Below, in pieces: positions 23,639 to 32,058 of a stretch of DNA of 64,000 nucleotides. The notes beneath the pieces were generated by a model that did no database searches, was not told the DNA's origin, and worked only from the letters and a program-made list of their open reading frames with translations. Positions within the stretch are counted from its first letter, which is position 1, and each line of letters opens with the position of its first letter. The DNA lies in assembly GCF_008086595.1 (NCBI RefSeq), contig NZ_RXYA01000004.1:1-64000 (forward strand), read 5' to 3'. The position numbers were made by a program, and so were the translations under genes. The stretch comes from Acetobacterium paludosum. Its GTDB lineage: Bacteria; Bacillota; Clostridia; Eubacteriales; Eubacteriaceae.

Positions 23639-25387
23639 TTAGTACAATTTTGGTTTTTGGGAATAGGTGGTATGAAGAATATGATGTGCTTTGTGACTGT
23701 TTGGTTCTTCTAAATATTCTTCGTACAGACGAATAACGGATGGATTCTGATGTGATTTACGAATCGTTTTGTTCGCATCTTCGGTATACAGAGCTTTTGC
23801 TCTTTCGACCCGAATATCAATATCCATTTTTTCTTTTGCAGCAACGATTGGCTGACCGCCACCGTTTACGCAACCGCCTGGGCATGCCATTAATTCGATG
23901 AAATGAACATCTTTTAATTCGCCGGCTTTTAATTGATCCATGACTATTTTTAAATTGCTTCCGCCATGAGCCATCAAAACATTAACGGTCAAGTCTGGTG
24001 TTACTTGAACACTTGCTCGTTTAATGCCTTCGACACCACGAACTGCGACATAATCGATTTCCTGGATGTCTTTTTTGTTCAGGACATCGGCAACGGTTCT
24101 AACTGCCGCTTCCATAACACCACCGGTAGCACCAAAGATAACAGCGGCACCTGTGGAATCGCCATAGTAACTGTCAAAATCTTCATCAGGAAGTCTGTTG
24201 AACATAATTCGAGATGATTTAATCATACGTGCTAATTCTCGTGTTGTAATAGAGATATCAACATCTTGATTTCCATCAACATTTAATTCTTCACGTTGAA
24301 CTTCATATTTTTTAGCGGTACAAGGCATTACGGAAACAACAACCATGTCTTTAGGATCAATCTTGTTTGTTTCGGCATAATGACTCTTCAATAATGCACC
24401 GGTCATGTTCTGTGGTGATTTACAGCTTGACAGATTTGGAATTGCTTCTGGATAGTAGGTTTCAATGTATTTAATCCAACCTGGTGAGCAGGATGTGATC
24501 ATTGGCAGAACACCGCCATTAGTCAAACGACCAATGAGTTCTGTTCCTTCTTCCATGATGGTAACATCAGCGCCGAAATCGGTATCGAATACTTTATCAA
24601 AGCCCAGTCTTCTTAACGCTGCTGCCATTTTACCGGTAACAGGTGTTCCCATTGGATATCCAAATTCTTCGCCTAAAGCGGCACGAACAGCTGGTGCTGT
24701 TTCAACAATAACCGTTTTAGTTGGATCATTGATGGCATCCCAAACATCCTGGATGTTTGATTTTTCTTTTAATGCGCCAACTGGGCAATTGATGATACAT
24801 TGACCACAATTGATACAGCCAACTTCTGCTAAAGATCTTCCGAATACTGGTTGAACTTGAGAAGTAAATCCACGACCGACAGCGCCAAGTACGCCAACAG
24901 CCTGAACTTTTGTACACACTGCAGCACAACGCTTGCAAAGAATACATTTTGTTTCGTCTCTGATGATCGATGTTGATAAATCATCAATTGTATGACCTGA
25001 TTTTTCTCCCTGGAAAGGAATATCATGGACATCAAGTTCATTAGCCAATGCTTGAAGTTCGCAGTTTTCACTACGTACACAAGTTGTACATTCTCTGTTA
25101 TGATCGGACAGAATTAATGACAGGTTTACTTTTCTTGCTTTTTGCACTTTTGGTGAGTTCGTTAAAACTTCAATCCCATTGGCAACTGGATAAACACATG
25201 CTGCCTGCAATGCTTTTGCTCCTGCAATTTCAACCAGACACATACGACACGCACCAATTTCATTTATGCCTTTTAAATAGCAAAGTGTTGGGATGTCAAT
25301 GTCTTTCAATCGAGCTGCTTCTAATATGGTTGTTCCTTCTGGAACAGTTATTTCCTGACCGTTTATTTTAAAAGTAATATCATTCAT
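23639..25387 (-). CDS. hydA: HydA, catalytic subunit of electron-bifurcating [FeFe] hydrogenase
   Basis: This subunit has about 582 residues from the ATG at 25387. Its N-terminal [2Fe-2S] ferredoxin-like domain (Cys ~36, 47, 50, 64) is followed by a His-Cys3 cluster segment (HNREC-TTC-...C, ~97-109), a two-[4Fe-4S] domain (~148-205) and the H-cluster domain with L1 TSCSPGW (~298), L2 MPCTAKK (~354) and L3 ELMACPGGCVNGG (~498). HydABC(D) enzymes couple H2 oxidation to simultaneous reduction of NAD and ferredoxin in acetogens. The longer frame overlaps hydB, while the start used leaves a 19-nt gap. It is the last gene of the operon and uses A/T-ending codons like a highly expressed gene. Confidence 0.95.
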   Translation of the reverse strand: MNDITFKINGQEITVPEGTTILEAARLKDIDIPTLCYLKGINEIGACRMCLVEIAGAKALQAACVYPVANGIEVLTNSPKVQKARKVNLSLILSDHNRECTTCVRSENCELQALANELDVHDIPFQGEKSGHTIDDLSTSIIRDETKCILCKRCAAVCTKVQAVGVLGAVGRGFTSQVQPVFGRSLAEVGCINCGQCIINCPVGALKEKSNIQDVWDAINDPTKTVIVETAPAVRAALGEEFGYPMGTPVTGKMAAALRRLGFDKVFDTDFGADVTIMEEGTELIGRLTNGGVLPMITSCSPGWIKYIETYYPEAIPNLSSCKSPQNMTGALLKSHYAETNKIDPKDMVVVSVMPCTAKKYEVQREELNVDGNQDVDISITTRELARMIKSSRIMFNRLPDEDFDSYYGDSTGAAVIFGATGGVMEAAVRTVADVLNKKDIQEIDYVAVRGVEGIKRASVQVTPDLTVNVLMAHGGSNLKIVMDQLKAGELKDVHFIELMACPGGCVNGGGQPIVAAKEKMDIDIRVERAKALYTEDANKTIRKSHQNPSVIRLYEEYLEEPNSHKAHHILHTTYSQKPKLY

Positions 25388-25406
25388 TTCCTCAATAACC
25401 CCCTCA

Positions 25407-27206
25407 TCAAGCCTTTGATATTGAGCCAAATGGACAGGCTTCAATACAAGTACCACATTTTATACATTTTTCGGTATCAATAACATGTGGTTTCTTCTTT
25501 TCGCCAGAAATAGCATCCACTGGACACTTCTTAGCACAGATGCCACACCCTTTACATGTTTCTTCATTAATTTTGAAATCAAGAAGAGCTTTACAAACGC
25601 CGGCAGGACATTTTTTATCTCTGATATGCGCTTCATATTCATCTCTAAAGAAGTGAATCGTTGAAAGAACAGGGTTTGGAGCAGTTTGTCCCAATCCACA
25701 AAGAGCTGAGGATTTGATTCCTTCTGCTAATTCCTGTAATTTCTCAATATCGCCTTCTTGTCCTTTGCCACCGCAGATATCTTCAAGAATTTCAAGCATT
25801 CTCTTGGTACCGATACGGCATGGTGGGCATTTTCCGCAGGATTCGTCCTGTGTAAATTCAAGGAAGAAATGAGCGATATCAACCATACAGTTGTCTTCAT
25901 CCATTACAATCAATCCACCGGAACCCATCATAGAGCCGGCTGCGATGAGGTTATCATAGTCAATTTTGGTATCCAGTAATGATGCTGGTAAACAGCCGCC
26001 TGATGGACCACCAGTTTGTGCTGCTTTGAATTCTTTACCGTTTGGAATACCACCACCGATTTCATAAATGATCTCGCGAAGTGTTGTTCCCATTGGGATT
26101 TCCAATAAACCGGTATTGTTGATTTTTCCGCCTAATGCGAATACTTTTGTTCCTTTTGATTTTTCAGTTCCAACTGAAGCAAACCATGCTGCCCCGTTTA
26201 AAATAATCTTTGGAATATTTGCATAGGTTTCAACGTTATTAAGAACAGTTGGTCTTTCAAATAAACCTTTGTTTGCTGGGAATGGCGGACGAGGACGAGG
26301 TTCGCCACGTTTACCTTCGACAGAATTCATTAGTGCTGTTTCTTCACCGCATACAAAAGCACCGGCGCCTAAACGAATTTCTAAATCAAAGCAGAAATCT
26401 GTTCCGAAAACATTGTTTCCGAGAATACCGTATTCTTTTGCTTCATCGATTGCAATTTGCAGACGATGAACAGCAATTGGATATTCAGCCCGAACATATA
26501 CGTAACCTTTTTGTGCTCCTACTGCATAACCGGCAATCGACATAGCTTCAACGATTGCATGGGGATCGCCCTCTAAAACAGAACGGTCCATGAATGCGCC
26601 GGGATCTCCTTCATCAGCATTACAGGCAACATATTTAACACCATCTGGTGATACGGCATTATGTGCAAATTGCCATTTAAGACCGGTTGGGAATCCTCCG
26701 CCCCCACGACCACGAAGTCCTGAAGCTTTTACTTCATCAATAACTTCCTGCGCTGTCATGGTTGTCAATACTTTTTCAAGGGCTAAATAACCATCAAAGC
26801 CAATGTATTCATCAATGTCTTCTGGGTTAATAACACCACAGTTTGCCAAAGCAATACGTCTTTGTTTTTTGAAGAATCCTAATTCGCTGATCGATAATGG
26901 ATGATGTCCATCGCCTTTTTCAGTGTAAACAAGTCGGTCCAGGACACGACCTTTGACAAGATGTTCTTCAACCATTTCGGCAATATCTTCTATTGCAACA
27001 CGACTATAGAATGTACCTTCTGGGTAAACTATTACAACCGGGCCCAATTCACACAGACCAAAACAGCCTGTTTGAATGACTTCGATTTCATCGAGTATAT
27101 CATGCTTTACGCATTCTTTTTTTAATTCTTGTACCAATGTAACGGAACCAGAGGAAGTACATCCTGTGCCACCACAAATCAGTATCTGCGAACGTTTATA
27201 TGCCAT
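25407..27206 (-). CDS. hydB: HydB, NAD/FMN subunit of the bifurcating hydrogenase (NuoF-like)
   Basis: This 599-residue subunit carries FMN and the NAD site. An N-terminal thioredoxin-like [2Fe-2S] domain (~1-110) is followed by the NuoF core with GLRGRGGGGFPTGLKW (~165-180), the FMN-binding region and FVCGEETALMNSVEG (~290), the [4Fe-4S] ligand motif ESCGKCPPCRIGTKRM (~445-460), and a C-terminal two-[4Fe-4S] ferredoxin domain (CKGCGICAKKCP, CIKCGTCIEACP). This is the site where electrons are split between NAD and ferredoxin. GGAGGAG precedes the ATG. Confidence 0.95.
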   Translation of the reverse strand: MAYKRSQILICGGTGCTSSGSVTLVQELKKECVKHDILDEIEVIQTGCFGLCELGPVVIVYPEGTFYSRVAIEDIAEMVEEHLVKGRVLDRLVYTEKGDGHHPLSISELGFFKKQRRIALANCGVINPEDIDEYIGFDGYLALEKVLTTMTAQEVIDEVKASGLRGRGGGGFPTGLKWQFAHNAVSPDGVKYVACNADEGDPGAFMDRSVLEGDPHAIVEAMSIAGYAVGAQKGYVYVRAEYPIAVHRLQIAIDEAKEYGILGNNVFGTDFCFDLEIRLGAGAFVCGEETALMNSVEGKRGEPRPRPPFPANKGLFERPTVLNNVETYANIPKIILNGAAWFASVGTEKSKGTKVFALGGKINNTGLLEIPMGTTLREIIYEIGGGIPNGKEFKAAQTGGPSGGCLPASLLDTKIDYDNLIAAGSMMGSGGLIVMDEDNCMVDIAHFFLEFTQDESCGKCPPCRIGTKRMLEILEDICGGKGQEGDIEKLQELAEGIKSSALCGLGQTAPNPVLSTIHFFRDEYEAHIRDKKCPAGVCKALLDFKINEETCKGCGICAKKCPVDAISGEKKKPHVIDTEKCIKCGTCIEACPFGSISKA

Positions 27207-27225
27207 CTGCTCTTCTCCTCCTCAA

Positions 27226-27624
27226 TTAAGCCTTAACCGTTGTATCGATGACTTTGCCATCAACAACAGTCATGGTATATTCAGTTACAACATTACCTTT
27301 TACCAAATGCTCTTCAATGACTTTTGCAACCTTTTCCGGTGTCATATGAACATAGGTTACTTTTTCATCATTTGAATCATAAACTTCAACGATTGGTTCA
27401 AGTTTACACATTCCGATACATCCAGTTTGTGCAACGGTTACATCGACTAGGTTTTTAGCTTGTACTTCTTCCATCAGCTTAACCATAACAGGACGTGCTC
27501 CGGCAGCAATTCCGCAGGTTGCCATTCCAACAACGACGCGATAGCCGTTTTTGCCATGTCTTAAGTTTATTTCGTTTAATTTTTTTTCTCGAATCGCTTT
27601 TAATTCAGCTAGGGACTTTGCCAT
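27226..27624 (-). CDS. hydD: HydD, thioredoxin-like [2Fe-2S] subunit
   Basis: This small iron-sulfur protein of about 132 residues has a thioredoxin-like [2Fe-2S] fold: ATCGIAAGA near residue 36, then TGCIGMCKLEPI with paired cysteines. The start is MAKSLAELKAIREKK at 27624, one base after the upstream stop, with GGAGGAAG in the end of the previous gene; the longer frame lies inside that gene. In Acetobacterium HydD is a non-essential or structural subunit of the bifurcating hydrogenase, absent from the trimeric enzymes of some other species. Its role is therefore partly inferred. Confidence 0.88.
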   Translation of the reverse strand: MAKSLAELKAIREKKLNEINLRHGKNGYRVVVGMATCGIAAGARPVMVKLMEEVQAKNLVDVTVAQTGCIGMCKLEPIVEVYDSNDEKVTYVHMTPEKVAKVIEEHLVKGNVVTEYTMTVVDGKVIDTTVKA

Positions 27625-27625
27625 A

Positions 27626-28174
27626 TTATTCTTCCTCCATAATTTCTTCAAGACCATCTCGTATAAACTCTCTTATCCAATGAAGGATATCCGGTTCATT
27701 TAACGATGTAACTTCTAAGGTCTCTTTAATTTCACGTGTATTAAAAACAAATGAACGGTTATTGTAGTTGTGTTCATAAATGAGGTCCGTCTCTTCGAAG
27801 GACATTACCATCGTAACCACCGTATCCGGCATGTTTCCAAGCGGAACACGATCAATATGATCTCTCATAAAACTAGCAACCACCTTTGTCCCAACCCCAA
27901 GCTCTGAGCTTATCTCAAAGTAACCACCGCACGTTTCCGCTGCAGCTTTAAACAGAGATAAACCGAGTCCAACTTTTCTGGTGGTTCTGGTTGTCACAAA
28001 AGGATCGGTGACGTTTTGAAGTTTTTCAGCCGAAATACCACATCCATCATCTTCAATGGTAATGGTAAATTCATTTTTTGCTATTGATTCAAAAATCGTC
28101 AGATTGACAAGTTTGGCATTCGCTCTGATGGAATTTTGTGTAACATCTAAAATGTGAAGAGATAGCTCTTTCAT
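27626..28174 (-). CDS. GHKL ATPase (histidine-kinase-like) of the hydrogenase operon
   Basis: This 182-residue protein carries a histidine-kinase-type ATP-binding fold without a phospho-acceptor domain: N-box TQNSIRANA (~13-21), G1 DDGCGIS (~42-48) and G2 VGLGLSLF (~68-75). A C-terminal extension of ~70 residues has no clear motif. It is encoded between hydC and hydD, 5 nt after hydC and 1 nt before hydD, so it is translated with them. The same position is occupied in the Acetobacterium hyd operon (sometimes called hydE, not the radical-SAM maturase HydE). Its function is unknown; it may regulate or assemble the enzyme. Confidence 0.85.
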   Translation of the reverse strand: MKELSLHILDVTQNSIRANAKLVNLTIFESIAKNEFTITIEDDGCGISAEKLQNVTDPFVTTRTTRKVGLGLSLFKAAAETCGGYFEISSELGVGTKVVASFMRDHIDRVPLGNMPDTVVTMVMSFEETDLIYEHNYNNRSFVFNTREIKETLEVTSLNEPDILHWIREFIRDGLEEIMEEE

Positions 28175-28179
28175 TTTTA

Positions 28180-28653
28180 TTAATTAAATTTCTCTAAAAC
28201 AGCAGGAACTTCATTAATAGTCATACGACCGAATACTTCTTCATTAACCATCATTACTGGGGCTAAACCGCAAGCGCCTACACAACGTGTAGCATCAACC
28301 GAGTATTTTCCATCTTCAGTTGTTTCGCCAACAATTGTGCCAAGAATATTATTGACTTTGTCCATAACTCCTTGTGATCCACGTACATAACAGGCCGTTC
28401 CTAAGCAGACACTAATTTTATATTTACCTTTTGGTTTAAGGGTAAACTGAGAATAAAATGTTGCCACACCATAAACTTCTGTCAAGGGAATATCCAATTC
28501 ATCTGCAATGGTACTTTGTAGTTCAATTGGCAAATAGCCGTACTTGGTTTGTGTGTCCTGCAGAATCTGCATTAAACAACCCGGTACTTCTTTGTGTTCG
28601 GCTACGATTGCCTTTACTACATCCAAATTTTCAACTGGTATTAATTCAGCCAA
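28180..28653 (-). CDS. hydC: HydC, NuoE-like [2Fe-2S] subunit
   Basis: This 157-residue NuoE-type subunit carries a [2Fe-2S] cluster: CLGTACYVRG (~85-95) supplies two Cys, and ATRCVGACGLAPVMMVNEEVFG (~125-145) two more. It passes electrons within the bifurcating hydrogenase. The start codon is TTG, with AGGAGG eight nt upstream. It is the first gene of the operon; an extended -10 promoter lies about 65 nt upstream. Confidence 0.93.
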   Translation of the reverse strand: MAELIPVENLDVVKAIVAEHKEVPGCLMQILQDTQTKYGYLPIELQSTIADELDIPLTEVYGVATFYSQFTLKPKGKYKISVCLGTACYVRGSQGVMDKVNNILGTIVGETTEDGKYSVDATRCVGACGLAPVMMVNEEVFGRMTINEVPAVLEKFN

Positions 28654-28712
28654 TTTTCAAACCTCCTAATTAAATCATGCAAACCTTTACGCTTTGATTG
28701 CATATATTCTAA

Positions 28713-28745
28713 CGAAGTCATTATAACACAAAATAATCCGTTAGC
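28713..28745 (-). promoter_or_regulatory. Extended -10 promoter of the hydrogenase operon
   Basis: On the minus strand TGTTATAAT (28728-28720) is an exact extended -10 element (TGn-TATAAT). The -35 region 17 nt upstream is poor. It gives a leader of about 60 nt before the hydC TTG. Confidence 0.6.
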
Positions 28746-28865
28746 GTTATATTTATAGCAGATAACATTTTGCCCAATATTTTAAAAATAAACGTTAATT
28801 AATGGTCTTTTTTGGATAAATATTCTACCTCTTTTACCGTTTTTGCAGAAAAAGTGTAATTATTC

Positions 28866-28910
28866 TTCATAAAAAAACAGATTCACTTAATTTGAACCTG
28901 TTTTTTTATC
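28866..28910 (-). terminator. Rho-independent terminator before the hydrogenase operon
   Basis: A 15-bp stem with A7/T7 flanks (28871-28885 with 28893-28907, one G-U pair) lies about 35 nt after the PHP gene stop. It should separate that cluster from hydC and could work in both directions. Confidence 0.85.
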
Positions 28911-28941
28911 ATATTCTCTTTTTCTTTATCGGAAGCTCATT

Positions 28942-29658
28942 TTATCCAAGATAACGAATTAATGTCTGCCGCTGCATATCTTCCAGCTCTAAAAAATAAA
29001 TCCGCTCCGCCATGTCTTCCAGCTGATGAGCATCGGAACCATGAATGAACTGATAGGTTCTGAAGAACTGATAATTTTTCAGAACATTTTCGACGGTTTC
29101 ATTTTTTGAAATCTCACAGGTTTTTATATCTAATTCGGGCGGAATGAATCCCAGCGATGCAATAATACTGTAAGATTTTCGATCAATATGGGCTGGCACA
29201 AGCACCCCGCCAATACTTGTAACCATATCCCAGAGTTTGTCAATCCCAATATCGGTGGCTGAAATAAGCAGCTTATCGACTTCACCGATGATAACGTCAT
29301 TTTCATCCATGATATATTGAGGGCCAAACAGCGCTTTTCTATTCATTACTTCGGGGAGATGTTGGTATAGAATTTCATCCAGTTCCATGGCGCCTTCCAG
29401 GGTCGGAAAATATGCCAAAATATGGGCTTCTTCCTTGGTTGTAACCTCAATTCCGGGAAGCATACAGATTCCTTCGCCAGCTTCTTTGGCGACCGCTAAA
29501 ATCGCCGGCAAATTCTTGCCGGAATTATGATCCGTTACCGCAATGAAGTCGATTTCTTTTAAAAGTGCCATGTTTACAATATTGTTCGGTGTCATTTCCG
29601 CTTCTCCACAGGGGGATAAGGCGGAATGAATATGTAGATCAATGGCTACCTTATCCAT
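28942..29658 (-). CDS. PHP-domain phosphoesterase of the hydrogenase-sensor cluster
   Basis: This 238-residue PHP-superfamily hydrolase has the metal motifs DLHIHSALSPCG (~7), VTDHN (~41), PGIEVTT (~68), PAHIDR (~152) and HGSDAHQ (~215). The start overlaps closely with the DRTGG gene (1-nt gap), so the two are co-translated. Such PHP proteins are regularly encoded beside DRTGG and hydrogenase genes in Clostridia, which suggests a role in a nucleotide or phosphate signal in this pathway; the substrate is unknown. Confidence 0.8.
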   Translation of the reverse strand: MDKVAIDLHIHSALSPCGEAEMTPNNIVNMALLKEIDFIAVTDHNSGKNLPAILAVAKEAGEGICMLPGIEVTTKEEAHILAYFPTLEGAMELDEILYQHLPEVMNRKALFGPQYIMDENDVIIGEVDKLLISATDIGIDKLWDMVTSIGGVLVPAHIDRKSYSIIASLGFIPPELDIKTCEISKNETVENVLKNYQFFRTYQFIHGSDAHQLEDMAERIYFLELEDMQRQTLIRYLG

Positions 29659-29659
29659 T

Positions 29660-29992
29660 TTAAACGCCGGCGTTTCCTAAAATTTTGCAGACTTCGTAGG
29701 CGTTTAAACCCGTTGTGATCACGGGAATATCTTCTATGATCGCTCTTTCCAGGGTGCTCTCTTCAACCTCTGCGCCTTCTGGGATGATCACACAGGCCAT
29801 TTCCAGCAGCGTTGCCACAGCAATGATGTTGACATGTGTTTGAATGGTTACCCACGCGCATTCATTGCCGGCGTTTGCCATGACCCAACTTAATAGATCA
29901 CCGACATAGCCGCTTTTGATTTCCCCCTCAACCCCAATCTGAGGATTGAGACATTTAAACTCGCTGTTTTTTAATAAATCGCTAACCTTCAT
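29660..29992 (-). CDS. DRTGG-domain protein
   Basis: This 110-residue stand-alone DRTGG domain (SGYVGDLLSWVM near ~28, and the C-terminal VITTGLNAYEVCKIL) is a small fold named after a motif near the kinase domain of HPr kinase relatives and found in CBS-linked proteins. AAGGAG precedes the ATG. It is the second DRTGG gene of this cluster and lies directly before the PHP gene. Ligand and role are unknown. Confidence 0.75.
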   Translation of the reverse strand: MKVSDLLKNSEFKCLNPQIGVEGEIKSGYVGDLLSWVMANAGNECAWVTIQTHVNIIAVATLLEMACVIIPEGAEVEESTLERAIIEDIPVITTGLNAYEVCKILGNAGV

Positions 29993-30063
29993 TTATAACT
30001 CCTTTATTATATTTATATAATTTATATATCAATAACCTTTATGATTATTAGAAGCCACGTTGA

Positions 30064-30280
30064 CGGGCGATTATAATCGCCCCTACGGTGATACATTTGC
30101 GACTGCAGTACTGACAATTGTTACATCGTGTTGGTTGCATCAGAACGGACATCTATATCCGATATATCGGGCGATCAAGGATCGCCCCTACGGTGACACT
30201 TTTATAATCTACCGGACATACATCTTTATATCTGGCGATTAATAATCGCCCCTACACTAACAATTGTCGGTACGGTTTAT
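30064..30280. repeat. Family-2 hairpin interrupted by REP halves
   Basis: Three solo REP halves (about 30064-30088, 30167-30190 and 30233-30255) alternate with pieces of a family-2 element: left arm GACAATTGTTACATCGTGTTG near 30112-30132 and right arm ACAATTGTCGGTAC near 30265-30278. The family-2 copy seems to have been split by REP insertion. Confidence 0.65.
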
Positions 30281-30283
30281 TTT

Positions 30284-31618
30284 TTACTCACTGGTTTTTC
30301 CGGTTGGATGTTCTACCTGCAAAAGTTCATTGGTTAATTGGGAAAGTTCGAGAATTCGGTCTTTTAAAACAAAGATGCAATCAATTTCTTTTGCTTTTCC
30401 GGTAACAATGTCTTCTGCCAATGCCCGGCACCCCGGAGCACCGCAGGAGCCACAATCCAAACCCGGCAGCTTACTTTCCAGCATTTCAATTTGTTTCATT
30501 TTCTCGATGGCTTTATTGATATCAGCATCTAAAGGCTCCGGATTTCTCGGTAGGATTCTTTCTTTAATATGCATCATCCCGGTGTTGTAAATATTTTTCA
30601 CATACTCTTCCGACAAATGGATAATCGATTCCTGTTTTATTTGTTTTGCCCGTTCCTGAATGTACATCTTGGCGACATAATTATTTTCGACGGTTAAGCA
30701 TCCCCCGACACAGCCGCCAATGCAGGCCAGGCCTTCAAAGAACTCAATGCCATCGAGTTTTCCGCATTCGATTTCTTCCAGCACACTGATGACATTTTGA
30801 ATACCGTCCACATGAAGCACATTTTTGTTTTTCAAATATTCGCTTTCGCCACCTGAAACAGCCCAGCTAAAAGCCTCCGGTGTTGAATTATGGATACCTT
30901 CCTGAAGGTTACAATCATTTAAGAGCCCCGAGACATCGCTGAAAATATCTTTGATGGCAATGGCCCCGTCAATGTGGTCATATTGATCATATTCCGAGAT
31001 TAAGGGATTATTCACCATCGTCGCCTTGGCCGCACAGGGAGTGATAAAGAAAATGCCGATGTCTTTATTCTGATAATCGGTTTGTTCTCGCAAACGCTTC
31101 CTGACCAATCGGGCTGTCAAGGCCATCGGTGACTTTAAGCGACAGACATTATCCGTCAGTTCCGGGAAGCGAACCTGAATCAGCTTAACGACGGCCGGAC
31201 AGGCGGATGAAATAAGCGGTTTCGGATAACGCTTGGCATGATATTCGTATTTAAGCGCCCGTCCGACAATCTCGGCGCCATAAGCAACTTCTACCACTTC
31301 ATCGAAACCCAGGGCCTTAATAGCCGATAAAATCCGGTCAATCGAATAGCTTGTTTTAAACTGCCCCAGAACCGCCGGCGCTGGTATCGCCACTTTATAT
31401 TTATAGTCGTTTATTTTTGACAATGGATCTGTTTTTGCCAGCTTGGCCTGATGGGGGCAAATACGAATGCATTCTCCGCAATCGATGCATTTGGACTCGT
31501 TGATCCTTGCTTTTCCGCCCCGAACCCGTATCGCTCCGGTCGGGCAGTTTTTCAGGCAAGTCGTACAGCCTAAACATTTTGCCTCATCAAGATATACGGA
31601 ATGAAGTAATTTATCCAT
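30284..31618 (-). CDS. Putative sensory [FeFe]-hydrogenase-like protein
   Basis: This 444-residue protein has a two-[4Fe-4S] domain (CLGCTTCLKNCP, CIDCGECIRICP; ~15-55), a hydrogenase H-cluster-like domain with altered loops (SSACPAV at L1, ITPCAAK at L2, ACIGGCVGGC at L3) and a C-terminal Fe-S module of the ARC type (LDCGSCGAPGCRALAEDIV, ~395-412). Retained H-cluster cysteines with changed surroundings are typical of the putative sensory [FeFe] hydrogenase groups, not the catalytic HydA type. It is encoded with an RsbW-like ATPase and DRTGG proteins, directly upstream of the bifurcating hydrogenase operon, so a hydrogen- or redox-sensing role is likely. No kinase or diguanylate domain is fused to it. 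Confidence 0.8.
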   Translation of the reverse strand: MDKLLHSVYLDEAKCLGCTTCLKNCPTGAIRVRGGKARINESKCIDCGECIRICPHQAKLAKTDPLSKINDYKYKVAIPAPAVLGQFKTSYSIDRILSAIKALGFDEVVEVAYGAEIVGRALKYEYHAKRYPKPLISSACPAVVKLIQVRFPELTDNVCRLKSPMALTARLVRKRLREQTDYQNKDIGIFFITPCAAKATMVNNPLISEYDQYDHIDGAIAIKDIFSDVSGLLNDCNLQEGIHNSTPEAFSWAVSGGESEYLKNKNVLHVDGIQNVISVLEEIECGKLDGIEFFEGLACIGGCVGGCLTVENNYVAKMYIQERAKQIKQESIIHLSEEYVKNIYNTGMMHIKERILPRNPEPLDADINKAIEKMKQIEMLESKLPGLDCGSCGAPGCRALAEDIVTGKAKEIDCIFVLKDRILELSQLTNELLQVEHPTGKTSE

Positions 31619-31641
31619 TTTCTCTCCTTATTCTTATGTTT

Positions 31642-32058
31642 TTACAGAAAGAATTTCATTAAAATTTTTGTGCCATTGCCAACTTTTGATTCGATTTCAA
31701 AATGATCGGCATTTCTGTCCATATTGGGAAGCCCCATTCCAGCGCCAAATCCCATTCTACGCGCTTCAACGCCGGCGGTGGACCATCCTTCTGTCATGGC
31801 CAGATGAAGATCCGGAATCCCCGGGCCGCTATCCTGAATGGTCAAAATGATTTCTGTTTCTGCAACCTCCAATAAAATCGTTCCACCCCAAGAATGAATG
31901 GCTAAGTTCATTTCTCCTTCATATCCGGCGATAGAAACCTTGCGAATGATTTTACTGGAAATACCTAATTGCTGCAAGGTTTTTTTTATTTTTCGTGAGG
32001 CTCCTCCAGCTGTTTCGAAATCACCTCGCTCAACCTCAAAGGCGAGTTCATAACTCAT
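31642..32058 (-). CDS. RsbW-like GHKL ATPase (anti-sigma/kinase type)
   Basis: This 138-residue ATP-binding protein is of the serine-kinase/anti-sigma type. The N-box region is SIAGYEGEMNLAIHSWGG (~44-60), G1 DSGPGIPDLHLAM and G2 GFGAGMGLPNM. It overlaps the DRTGG gene upstream by 4 nt (ATGA-type overlap) and precedes the hydrogenase-like gene by 24 nt. Related proteins bind sigma or anti-sigma partners, but no partner is encoded here. Its place suggests that it relays a signal from the sensory hydrogenase. Confidence 0.82.
   Translation of the reverse strand: MSYELAFEVERGDFETAGGASRKIKKTLQQLGISSKIIRKVSIAGYEGEMNLAIHSWGGTILLEVAETEIILTIQDSGPGIPDLHLAMTEGWSTAGVEARRMGFGAGMGLPNMDRNADHFEIESKVGNGTKILMKFFL

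Noticed and set aside
28654-28941. A riboswitch in the hydC leader
   Set aside because: Only about 60 nt remain between the likely transcription start and the TTG, and no stable conserved structure is evident.
30284-31618. A second catalytic [FeFe] hydrogenase
   Set aside because: The H-cluster loops depart from the catalytic pattern (SSACPAV, ACIGGCVGGC), and the gene context is regulatory, so a sensory role is more likely.
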